The notes under the pieces were generated by a model. It did not search any database, had not been told where the DNA came from, and saw only the letters and a list, made by a program, of their open reading frames with translations. A DNA stretch of 64,000 bases from assembly GCF_004795895.1 (NCBI RefSeq), contig NZ_CP039250.1, forward strand, positions 2,914,001 through 2,978,000, given 5' to 3'. The DNA comes from Sphingopyxis sp. PAMC25046. GTDB lineage: Bacteria > Pseudomonadota > Alphaproteobacteria > Sphingomonadales > Sphingomonadaceae. The position numbers and the translations under genes were made by a program. Shown here piece after piece: positions 54,737 through 62,095 of the stretch; the first letter of the stretch is position 1, and each line of letters opens with the position of its first letter.

Positions 54737-56383
54737 ATGAAAAAAGCATCCGACCTGTTCATCGAATGTCTCGAGGAAGAAGGCGTCGAGTATATTTTCG
54801 GCGTTCCGGGTGAAGAAAATCTCGATTTCCTCGACAGCCTCTCGCGCTCGAAGACGATCAAGCTGATCCTGACCCGCCACGAACAGGGCGCGGGCTTCAT
54901 GGCCGCGACCTATGGCCGCCACACCGGCAAGACGGGCGTCTGCCTCGCAACGCTCGGCCCCGGCGCGACCAATTTCGTCACCGCGGCCGCTTATGCCCAG
55001 CTTGGCGGCATGCCGATGATGATGATCACCGGGCAAAAGCCGATCAAGAAATCGAAGCAAGGCCGGTTCCAGATCCTCGACGTCGTCGCGATGATGGGGC
55101 CGATCACCAAATATACCCACCAGATGGCCTCGTCGGACAATATCCCGAGCCGCGTGCGCGAGGCCTTCCGCCTCGCCGAAGAGGAAAAGCCCGGCGCGGT
55201 GCATATCGAACTGCCCGAGGATATCGCCGACGAACACACCGACTCGACGCCGCTGAAGCGCAGCCATTCGCGCCGCCCCAACGCCGATAGCAAATCGATC
55301 CGCGAGGCGGTGAAGGCGCTAGAGAATGCGAAGTCGCCGGTGCTCGTGATCGGGGCGGGCGCGAACCGCACGATGACCAGCCGCATGCTGCTGCAATTCA
55401 TCGAGAAGACCGGCATCCCCTTCCTGACGACGCAGCTCGGCAAGGGCGTGATCGACGAGCGGCATCCGAAATTCCTCGGCTGCGCGGCGCTGTCGTCGGG
55501 CGATTTCGTCCACCGCGCGGTCGAAGCGTCCGACTGCATCGTCAATTTGGGTCACGACGTGATCGAGAAGCCGCCCTTCTTCATGCAGCGCGGGGAACCC
55601 ACAGTCATTCATGTGTCGACCAAGACCGCAGAGGTCGACCCCGTCTATTTCCCCGAAATCGAGGTGATCGGCGACATCGCCAATGCGGTGTGGCAGATGA
55701 AGGAGGATATTGTCCCCAACGGCGGGTGGAAGTTCGACCATCTGCTCGCCTATCGCCAAGCCGAGGTTGAGCATACTGCGCCGCTGGCGAAGGACGACCG
55801 TTTCCCGATCTTTCCCCCGCACCTGGTCCAGTCGGTCCGCGACGCGATGCCCGACGACGGGATCATCTGTCTCGACAATGGCGTCTACAAAATCTGGTTC
55901 GCGCGCGGCTATACCGCGTGCAAGCCGAACACCGTGTTGCTCGACAATGCGCTCGCGACGATGGGCGCGGGGCTGCCGTCGGCGATGATGTCGGCGATGC
56001 TCTATCCGGAGCGCAAGGTCATGGCGATCTGCGGCGACGGCGGCTTCATGATGAACAGTCAGGAGATGGAGACCGCTGTGCGCCTCGGCCTCAACATCAC
56101 CGTGCTGATCCTCAACGACAACAGCTATGGCATGATCCGCTGGAAACAGGCGAATATGGGCTTCAAGGATTGGGGCCTGACCTATGGCAACCCCGATTTC
56201 GTTAAATATGCCGAAAGCTATGGCGCCAAGGGGCACCGCGTCGAAAGTGCGGCGCATTTGAAGGAATTACTCGCGCATTGTTGCAACACACCGGGCGTCC
56301 ACCTGATAGATTGTCCAGTGGATTATTCCGAGAATGATCAGATTTTGAACAACGACATCAAGAAGCTGTCGAAGCAGTTGTAA
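54737..56383 (+). CDS. acetolactate synthase-like ThDP enzyme (large subunit)
   Basis: A 548-residue thiamine-diphosphate enzyme. LTRHEQGAGFMAATYGR carries the catalytic Glu, GPGATNFVTAAAYAQLGGMPMM follows, and the ThDP site is ICGDGGFMMNSQEME with NDNSYGMIRW. The overall layout is that of IlvB/AlsS. No small regulatory subunit gene lies nearby, so a catabolic synthase or another 2-oxoacid-metabolising role is possible. It is directly followed by an aldehyde dehydrogenase gene, suggesting a two-step pathway. The start at MKKASDLFIECLEEEG was used because the upstream frame has no family similarity. Confidence 0.88.
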   Translation: MKKASDLFIECLEEEGVEYIFGVPGEENLDFLDSLSRSKTIKLILTRHEQGAGFMAATYGRHTGKTGVCLATLGPGATNFVTAAAYAQLGGMPMMMITGQKPIKKSKQGRFQILDVVAMMGPITKYTHQMASSDNIPSRVREAFRLAEEEKPGAVHIELPEDIADEHTDSTPLKRSHSRRPNADSKSIREAVKALENAKSPVLVIGAGANRTMTSRMLLQFIEKTGIPFLTTQLGKGVIDERHPKFLGCAALSSGDFVHRAVEASDCIVNLGHDVIEKPPFFMQRGEPTVIHVSTKTAEVDPVYFPEIEVIGDIANAVWQMKEDIVPNGGWKFDHLLAYRQAEVEHTAPLAKDDRFPIFPPHLVQSVRDAMPDDGIICLDNGVYKIWFARGYTACKPNTVLLDNALATMGAGLPSAMMSAMLYPERKVMAICGDGGFMMNSQEMETAVRLGLNITVLILNDNSYGMIRWKQANMGFKDWGLTYGNPDFVKYAESYGAKGHRVESAAHLKELLAHCCNTPGVHLIDCPVDYSENDQILNNDIKKLSKQL

Positions 56384-56390
56384 AGCTGTG

Positions 56391-56500
56391 CCCCCTCCCG
56401 CAGGCGGGAGGGGTCGCGAGGCTTGCTCGCTAGTCGCGGCGGGGTGGGCAACCGCACCGCTGCCGGCCCACCCCCAACCCCTCCCGCTTGCGGGAGGGGG
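56391..56500. repeat. hairpin-rich repeat (family A relative, short)
   Basis: CCCCTCCCGCAGGCGGGAGGGG and CCCCTCCCGCTTGCGGGAGGGG hairpins bound an inner GCGAGGCTTGCTCGCTAGTC and CCCACCCCCAACCCCTCC. This resembles the 180-bp elements but is shorter and GC-richer. It fills the gap between the acetolactate synthase and aldehyde dehydrogenase genes and provides GGGGGGAGA just before the latter's start. Confidence 0.8.
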
Positions 56501-56509
56501 GAGAACGAC

Positions 56510-57943
56510 ATGAAACTCAAGGACGTCTATCCGCTCTACCTCAACAACAAGGCGGTGCAGCCGAACACCGACCTGAAGGTGATCGACAAGTTCACCGGCG
56601 AGGTCGCGTTCCGGACCGCGCTCGCGACCCCCGACGTGATCGACGAAGCCATCGCCGGCGCGGTGTGCGCCGCCGAACCGATGGCGCGGCTCGCGAGTTT
56701 CGAGAAGCGCGACGTGCTGACCCATTGCGTCGGGCGCTTTCAGGAACGGTTCGACGAACTCGCCTATGCGCTGTGCGTCGAGGCGGGCAAGCCGATCGCC
56801 GATTCAGAGGGCGAGGTCACGCGCCTGATCGACACCTTCCGCATCGCGGCCGAGGAAGCGACGCGCAACTATGGCGAGGTCCAGCCGCTCGACATTTCGG
56901 CGCGCGCCAAGGGCTATATGGGGATGTGGAAGCGCGTGCCGATTGGGCCGTGCAGCTTCATCTCGCCGTTCAACTTCCCATTGAACCTCGCCGCGCACAA
57001 GATCGCGCCGGCGATCGCGATGGGCTGCCCCTTTGTGATGAAGCCCGCGTCGCTGACGCCATTGGGCGCGATCATCATGGGCGAGGTGCTCGCCGAATGC
57101 GACATCTTGCCCAAGGGCGCGTTCAGCATCCTGCCCGCGACGCGCGACGGCGCCGACCTGTTCACCACCGACGAACGGCTGAAATTGCTGAGCTTCACCG
57201 GCTCGCCCGGCGTCGGCTGGGATTTGAAGGCCAAGGCAGGCAAGAAGAAGGTCGTGCTCGAACTCGGCGGCAATGCCGCGGTGATCGTCGACAAGGACGC
57301 CGACCTCGACCATGCGCTCGCGCGGATCATCTTCGGCGCTTTCTATCAGTCGGGCCAGTCGTGCATCGGCGTCCAGCGCATCATCATCCACGCCGACATC
57401 TACGACAAGTTCCGCGACATGCTCGTCGCAAAGACCAAGACGCTGGTCGCGGGCGACCCCAAAAGCCGTGACACCTTCATCGGCCCGATGATCTCCGAAA
57501 AGGAAGCCGCGCGGCTCGACGACTGGATCCAGACCGCGGTCGCAGGCGGCGCGAGATTGCTCGTCGGCGGCAAGCGCGAGGGCGCAATGCTGCAGGCGAC
57601 CCTGCTCGAAGATGTCGATCGCAGCGCCGATGCCTATCGCGAGGAAGCCTTCGGCCCGCTCGCCATATTGTCGAGCTTCACCGACTGGGATGAAGCGCTT
57701 GCCGAGATCAACGACAGCAAGTTCGGGCTGCAGGCCGGCCTCTTCACCAGCGACATCCACAAGGTGCTGGAGGCGTGGGATCATCTCGACGTCGGCGGCA
57801 TCGTCGTCAACGACGTCTCCTCCTACCGCGTCGACAATATGCCCTATGGCGGGGTCAAGGACAGCGGGCTGGGCCGCGAAGGGATCCGCTTTGCGATGGA
57901 AGATATGAGCGAAATCAGGAATTTGGTGATCCGGCGAACCTGA
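56510..57943 (+). CDS. NAD(P)-dependent aldehyde dehydrogenase
   Basis: A 477-residue aldehyde dehydrogenase. SFISPFNFPLNLAAHKIAPA, KPASLTPLGAII, FTGSPGVGWDLKAKAG, ELGGNAAVIVDKDADL with the general-base Glu, and the catalytic Cys in QSGQSCIGVQRI are all present, followed by EEAFGPLAILSSF and the C-terminal MPYGGVKDSGLGREG. It should oxidise an aldehyde to a carboxylic acid. Only a 126-base repeat-containing gap separates it from the acetolactate synthase-like gene, suggesting joint function. The start at MKLKDVYPLYLNNK follows GGGGGAGAACGAC. Confidence 0.93.
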   Translation: MKLKDVYPLYLNNKAVQPNTDLKVIDKFTGEVAFRTALATPDVIDEAIAGAVCAAEPMARLASFEKRDVLTHCVGRFQERFDELAYALCVEAGKPIADSEGEVTRLIDTFRIAAEEATRNYGEVQPLDISARAKGYMGMWKRVPIGPCSFISPFNFPLNLAAHKIAPAIAMGCPFVMKPASLTPLGAIIMGEVLAECDILPKGAFSILPATRDGADLFTTDERLKLLSFTGSPGVGWDLKAKAGKKKVVLELGGNAAVIVDKDADLDHALARIIFGAFYQSGQSCIGVQRIIIHADIYDKFRDMLVAKTKTLVAGDPKSRDTFIGPMISEKEAARLDDWIQTAVAGGARLLVGGKREGAMLQATLLEDVDRSADAYREEAFGPLAILSSFTDWDEALAEINDSKFGLQAGLFTSDIHKVLEAWDHLDVGGIVVNDVSSYRVDNMPYGGVKDSGLGREGIRFAMEDMSEIRNLVIRRT

Positions 57944-57995
57944 TTGGATCATGGTTAACCGGATATGTGTCAAATAGGCAATGTCACCAAAGCGC

Positions 57996-58054
57996 CTTCA
58001 AACTTTCTTCAAACTGTCGCGAGTTTGAATCGCACGCTGTAACAAAACTCCTGT
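57996..58054 (+). promoter_or_regulatory. Pho-box-like sequences upstream of plcP-agt
   Basis: Two adjacent 11-base repeats, CTTCAAACTTT (57996-58006) and CTTCAAACTGT (58007-58017), have the 11-base period of a Pho box. Slightly downstream, CTGTAACAAAACTCCTGT (58037-58054) matches 12 of 18 positions of the E. coli PhoB consensus (CTGTCATAAAACTGTCAT). Regulation by phosphate starvation is expected for plcP-agt. The matches are imperfect and which one is used is open. Confidence 0.5.
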
Positions 58055-58094
58055 CTAGGCCGTGGGCAGCCAAAAGCTGTTTACGGAGCACGAC

Positions 58095-58967
58095 ATGGCC
58101 TCGATTTCGACCCTGCCGATCCCCGCCCGGTTTCCCGACCCGTTCACCACCGATCCCCATATTCCCGAGCGCGTGATCGGCGAACGCCGCAGCTATCGCA
58201 CCATATGGGTCAGCGACATCCACCTCGGCACGCGCGGCTGCAACGCGCCGCTGCTGATCGATTTCTTCGACCATGTCGACTGCGAGACGCTCTATCTCGT
58301 CGGCGACATCATCGACGGCTGGCGCCTCAAGAAGCGCCACTTCTGGCCGCCCGAACATAATGACGTCGTCTGGCGCGTTCTGAAGCGCGCGAAGCGCGGC
58401 ACGCGCGTCGTCTATGTCCCCGGCAACCATGACGAGATGGTCCGCCCGTTCGACGGCTTCGATTTCGGCGGGGTCGAGATCCGCCGCGAGGCGATCCACG
58501 AAACCGCCGACGGCCGCAAACTGCTCATCGTCCATGGCGACGAATTCGATGCCGTGATGCTCGCGCACCGCTGGCTCGCCTTCGTCGGCGACGCCGCCTA
58601 CACCGCGCTGATGAAGTGCAATGTCGTGGTCAATTGGGTCCGCGGCAAGCTCGGCCTGCCCTATTGGTCGCTGTCGATGGTCGCCAAGCACAAGGTCAAG
58701 AACGCCGTCCAGTTCATCGGTCGCTACGAAGAAGTCGTCGCCCACGCCGCGCGCTCGCGCGGGGTCGACGGCGTCGTGTGCGGTCACATCCACAGCGCCG
58801 AGATGCGCGAGATCGAGGGCACCGAATATTATAACGACGGCGACTGGGTCGAGGGCTGCACCGCGCTCGTCGAACATCATGACGGAACGATGGAAATCCT
58901 GCACTGGGCCGAGGAGGTCGCGGCGCGGAGCGCCCCGACGAAGCTCGCGCTGCCCGCCGCCGCATGA
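58095..58967 (+). CDS. plcP: phospholipase C-like metallophosphoesterase (PlcP type)
   Basis: A 290-residue calcineurin-like phosphoesterase: VSDIHLGTRGC, VGDIIDGWRL, VPGNHDEMV, VHGDEFDAVML and CGHIHSAEMRE. By similarity alone it could be called UDP-2,3-diacylglucosamine diphosphatase (LpxH). The context argues for PlcP: it overlaps, by ATGA, a glycosyltransferase of the Agt type, and Pho-box-like sequences precede it. PlcP removes phosphate head groups of phospholipids under phosphorus limitation, supplying diacylglycerol to Agt. The start at MASISTLPIP follows ACGGAGCACGAC. Confidence 0.8.
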   Translation: MASISTLPIPARFPDPFTTDPHIPERVIGERRSYRTIWVSDIHLGTRGCNAPLLIDFFDHVDCETLYLVGDIIDGWRLKKRHFWPPEHNDVVWRVLKRAKRGTRVVYVPGNHDEMVRPFDGFDFGGVEIRREAIHETADGRKLLIVHGDEFDAVMLAHRWLAFVGDAAYTALMKCNVVVNWVRGKLGLPYWSLSMVAKHKVKNAVQFIGRYEEVVAHAARSRGVDGVVCGHIHSAEMREIEGTEYYNDGDWVEGCTALVEHHDGTMEILHWAEEVAARSAPTKLALPAAA

Positions 58968-60010
58968 GGATATTGATCGTCACCGACGCGTGGGAGCCGC
59001 AGGTCAACGGCGTCGTCCGCACGCTGCAGGCAACGATCGGCGAACTGCGCTCGGCGGGGCATGAGGTTGGGGTGATCTCGCCCGATCTCTTCCGTTCGGT
59101 TCCCTGCCCCTCCTACCCCGAGATCCGCCTCGCCTTTGCCGGCCGGCGCGCGGTGGGACGCCGTATCCGCGCCTTCGCCCCGCAGGCGATCCACATCTCG
59201 ACCGAGGGGCCGCTCGGCCTGGCCGCACGGCGCTGGTGCCTGCGGAACGGCTTTCCCTTCACCACCGCCTATCACACGCGCTTCCCCGAATATGTCGCGG
59301 CGCGGCTGCCGGTGTCACCAACGCTCGTCTGGCGCTTCATCCGCTGGTTCCATCGCCCGGCGGCGCACATCATGGTCGCGACGCGCAGCCTTGCGCGCGA
59401 ACTCGCCGGGCAGGGTCTCGACCAGACAATGATGTGGGAGCGCGGTGTCGATCACAAGCTGTTCCGCCCCGACCGCGCGCCGCATCCAGCGTATGACGGA
59501 CTCGCGCGGCCGATCCAGCTTTATGTCGGCCGCGTCGCAGTGGAAAAGAATATCAGCGCTTTCCTCGACAGCGATCGCTCGGGTTCAAAGGTCGTCGTCG
59601 GCGAAGGGCCTGCGCTCGCCGAACTCAAGGCGCGACATCCCGATGCGCTGTTCCTGGGCAAGCTGGGCGGTGAAATACTCGCGGCCGCTTATGCCGGCGC
59701 CGACGTCTTCGTCTTTCCCAGCCGCACCGACACCTTCGGGCTGGTGATCATCGAGGCGATGAGCTGCGGCACCCCCGTCGCCGCCTATCCGGTGCCCGGG
59801 CCGGGTGACATCGTGCGCGACCGAGCCGGCGCGCTCGACGAGGACCTGGGCCGCGCAATCGACACCGCGCTGCTATGCGACCGGAAAGACGCAGCGGCGC
59901 TCGGCGCGCGCTACAGTTGGCCCAATTGCACCGCGCAGTTCGTGAAGGCGCTGACGTTCTTACCGTCGGTGCCGGCAGTCGACATGGTCTCCACCCCGCA
60001 CCTCGCCTAA
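58964..60010 (+). CDS. agt: glycolipid-forming glycosyltransferase (Agt type, GT4)
   Basis: A 348-residue GT4-type glycosyltransferase: RILIVTDAWEPQVNGVVRTLQ with its Gly-rich nucleotide-binding start, FPFTTAYHTRFPEYVAARLP, GVDHKLFRPD, LYVGRVAVEKNISAFL and the donor-binding FPSRTDTFGLVIIEAMSCGTP, with the EX7E motif. It resembles alphaproteobacterial Agt, which makes glucosyl or glucuronosyl diacylglycerol from the PlcP product. The ATGA overlap with plcP and the Pho-like promoter support joint action in lipid remodelling. GDP-mannose-type acceptors are an alternative. Confidence 0.8.
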   Translation: MRILIVTDAWEPQVNGVVRTLQATIGELRSAGHEVGVISPDLFRSVPCPSYPEIRLAFAGRRAVGRRIRAFAPQAIHISTEGPLGLAARRWCLRNGFPFTTAYHTRFPEYVAARLPVSPTLVWRFIRWFHRPAAHIMVATRSLARELAGQGLDQTMMWERGVDHKLFRPDRAPHPAYDGLARPIQLYVGRVAVEKNISAFLDSDRSGSKVVVGEGPALAELKARHPDALFLGKLGGEILAAAYAGADVFVFPSRTDTFGLVIIEAMSCGTPVAAYPVPGPGDIVRDRAGALDEDLGRAIDTALLCDRKDAAALGARYSWPNCTAQFVKALTFLPSVPAVDMVSTPHLA

Positions 60011-60042
60011 AGCGCGATAGAAGGACGCGACCGGTTGCGGGA

Positions 60043-61002
60043 TCATCTGGGGACTCCGAAATCCAGCTTCTCGCCGGCCGCATAGGCATTCCATGCCTGG
60101 CGCGTGCGAAAGCCGCCCTGTCCCTTGTCCCATGCCGAACCCGAAAAATAGACGAACGGCTTTCCGGGCGCGACGCGTAGCAGGACGAGTTGATTGTCCG
60201 CGTCGGCGCGTATTTCGGCGATCATCGCGGGATCAACCCGAATCGCGATCGCCATCCGTCCATGATCGCCGTCCGCGGGTCCCCACCACGAAAGCAGTCC
60301 TTTCGCCCGGTCCACCGTGAGTTCGCCGGCGCCCTGCCCCGTGGTCCGCTTGCCGATGCCGATCCCGACGAGCAACGGCTCGTCGCTGTCGGACGAGATG
60401 GTCGAGACCATGCGGGTGAAATGCGTTCCGAGCGGAAGCGTGAAGCGGCGCGTCTCCCAGACCTTGCGATCCACGTCGACCGGCCAGGGCGCATAATCGA
60501 CGGTGAAATCGGCGGCCTGCCCACTTGCGGACAGGATGCGGTGGCGGACGTAGTTGCGCGACGTCCACAACTTGTTGTCGTGCCAGATGCCGAGCCCGCC
60601 GGCGCCGCGCGTCGAACCGACATTGTAGAAGTCGAGGCCCTCGCCGCGATAGCTGTGCTGGTCGCCGCTGCGCAGCTGGCGATCGGCGAAGGGCCAGCGC
60701 ACGTTCTTGCCCCACGAATCGATTCCCGAGCCCGAGGGCGGTTCCGCCGCTTCGAGCGCATGGCCGTAAATCCGGTGCGCGGTGCGATCATTCTCCCACA
60801 ATAGGTCGTCGTAGCGATAGTCGGCGCGGACGACCGCGGCCTGAGCTTCCCGGTCGGGTGGCGGCGGGAGCGGCCCCGCGACCGCCGGCATGTCCGGCGT
60901 CCCGGCCTCTTGCGCCGCAGGCATCGCCGGCGCCACCGCAAGCAAGAAGGCCATAGTCGCCGGGGCTCGCCCCTTTTTCCAGATGGTCGAAATCCGCGTC
61001 AT
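60043..61002 (-). CDS. DUF4861-family exported protein
   Basis: A 319-residue protein with a signal peptide (about residues 1-30). DDLLWENDRTAHRIYGHALE is the DUF4861 hallmark, followed by SGIDSWGKNVRWPFADRQL and GEGLDFYNVGSTRGAGGLGIWHDNKL. The family is associated with pectin or uronate utilisation loci. A GntR regulator divergent from it and a TonB-dependent receptor are next door, supporting a carbohydrate-uptake role. Catalytic activity is not established from sequence. Confidence 0.85.
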   Translation of the reverse strand: MTRISTIWKKGRAPATMAFLLAVAPAMPAAQEAGTPDMPAVAGPLPPPPDREAQAAVVRADYRYDDLLWENDRTAHRIYGHALEAAEPPSGSGIDSWGKNVRWPFADRQLRSGDQHSYRGEGLDFYNVGSTRGAGGLGIWHDNKLWTSRNYVRHRILSASGQAADFTVDYAPWPVDVDRKVWETRRFTLPLGTHFTRMVSTISSDSDEPLLVGIGIGKRTTGQGAGELTVDRAKGLLSWWGPADGDHGRMAIAIRVDPAMIAEIRADADNQLVLLRVAPGKPFVYFSGSAWDKGQGGFRTRQAWNAYAAGEKLDFGVPR

Positions 61003-61137
61003 ATCTTTCTCCCTGGCAGCGATCCGATCGGGCGACGAACCCGCCTTATGTCACGCTGTGCGACGATGAGGCACCCTTGCAGCCATGACTCGTGGCCTGA
61101 TGGACCAAATTTTTAAAATGAAATGAAATTATTTAAG

Positions 61138-61155
61138 TTGTCATATGACTTATAA
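61138..61155. promoter_or_regulatory. candidate GntR operator, copy 1
   Basis: TTGTCATATGACTTATAA contains the 10-bp perfect palindrome GTCATATGAC (61140-61149) and lies between the divergent DUF4861 and GntR genes, 74 bases before the GntR start. A related sequence occurs at 62067-62084 upstream of the TonB-dependent receptor (13 of 18 positions identical). FadR-type GntR proteins bind AT-rich palindromes of this size. Confidence 0.5.
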
Positions 61156-61211
61156 TCGCTACACTCAAGCGGATATGGCGCACAATGTGCCGAAAACGGG
61201 AGGACGGGCGC

Positions 61212-61985
61212 GTGAGGCAGGCTGGCAGCGACGCTGTGCATGACGACAGGCTTGCGCTTCGCAAACGGCGGCCGTCCCTCGTCGACGCCGCGTGCGAGCA
61301 TATCCGCACCAGCATCATGTCGGGCGTGCATCCGCCCGGCGCCCAGCTCCCTACCGAGGCCGAATTCGTCGATGTGCTCGGCGTGAGCCGGACGGTGATT
61401 CGCGAAGCGATCGCCCGTCTCGCGGCGGCGGGACTGGTCGAGGCCCGGCAGGGGAAAGGGCTCTTCGTCAGCGAGACCGCGCGTTACCAGGCTTTCCAGG
61501 TCACGCGCGACGAGGTCGAGAATCTCAGCGATGTGATACAGCTCCTCGAACTCAGGCTCTGCGTCGAAACCGAGATGGCGGCGCTGGCGGCCGAGCGGCG
61601 CACCGAGGTCGACGTGATGAATATGCGCCAGCAGATCAGGATTCTGGGCGAGGCCGCGGTCGGCCTTGAGGATTCGGTCAAGGCCGATGTCGAATTCCAC
61701 AACGCCATCGCCCGGGCGAGCAAGAACACCTATTACGCCAAGCTGATCGACTTCCTCGGCGTCCGCCTCGTTCCGCCGCGCTCGCTCTATCTGCGACAAG
61801 GCCAGGCCTATATCGGCGACAGTTACAAGGCGGTGATCAGCGCCGAGCATGAGGCGATCCTCGATGCCATCATCCACCGCGATTCCGACGCCGCGCGGGT
61901 GGCGGCGCGAACCCATATGAGCGGCAGCTTAAAACGGCACCGCGAACTTCACGACTTCATGTCGTCCAACAACCCGACGGGCTGA
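61212..61985 (+). CDS. GntR-family transcriptional regulator with FCD domain
   Basis: A 257-residue regulator. The N-terminal winged helix includes LVDAACEHIRTSIMSGVHPP and LPTEAEFVDVLGVSRTVIREAIARLAAAGLV, the C-terminal FCD effector-binding domain includes LELRLCVETEMAALAAERR, ADVEFHNAIARASKN and SAEHEAILDAIIHRD with metal-binding Asp/His residues. FCD regulators respond to sugar acids or other carboxylates, which fits the DUF4861 neighbour. The GTG at 61212 follows GGGAGGACGGGC; a start nine codons upstream is possible. Confidence 0.9.
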   Translation: MRQAGSDAVHDDRLALRKRRPSLVDAACEHIRTSIMSGVHPPGAQLPTEAEFVDVLGVSRTVIREAIARLAAAGLVEARQGKGLFVSETARYQAFQVTRDEVENLSDVIQLLELRLCVETEMAALAAERRTEVDVMNMRQQIRILGEAAVGLEDSVKADVEFHNAIARASKNTYYAKLIDFLGVRLVPPRSLYLRQGQAYIGDSYKAVISAEHEAILDAIIHRDSDAARVAARTHMSGSLKRHRELHDFMSSNNPTG

Positions 61986-62066
61986 ACCAGACCAAAACAC
62001 AGACCTGCAGAAGAAACTCAGGCGCCGAATTACGTCCGGCAGAATAATCAGATCAATCTGCCAAAC

Positions 62067-62084
62067 TTGTATGATGTCTTATAG
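62067..62084. promoter_or_regulatory. candidate GntR operator, copy 2
   Basis: TTGTATGATGTCTTATAG shares TTGT-N3-ATG-N-CTTATA with the site at 61138-61155. It lies 12 bases before the TTG start of the TonB-dependent receptor, overlapping its probable ribosome-binding region (GGGAGAGG). The shared motif links the receptor to the GntR regulator. Confidence 0.4.
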
Positions 62085-62095
62085 GGAGAGGTCCA

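Noticed and set aside
58011..58045. GTTTGAATCGC sequence resembling a tRNA T-loop
   Set aside because: No matching acceptor, D or anticodon stems nearby; no tRNA in the window.
58095..58967. Annotation of the phosphoesterase as LpxH (lipid A synthesis)
   Set aside because: Motifs do not exclude it, but the coupled glycosyltransferase and Pho-like promoter fit PlcP better.
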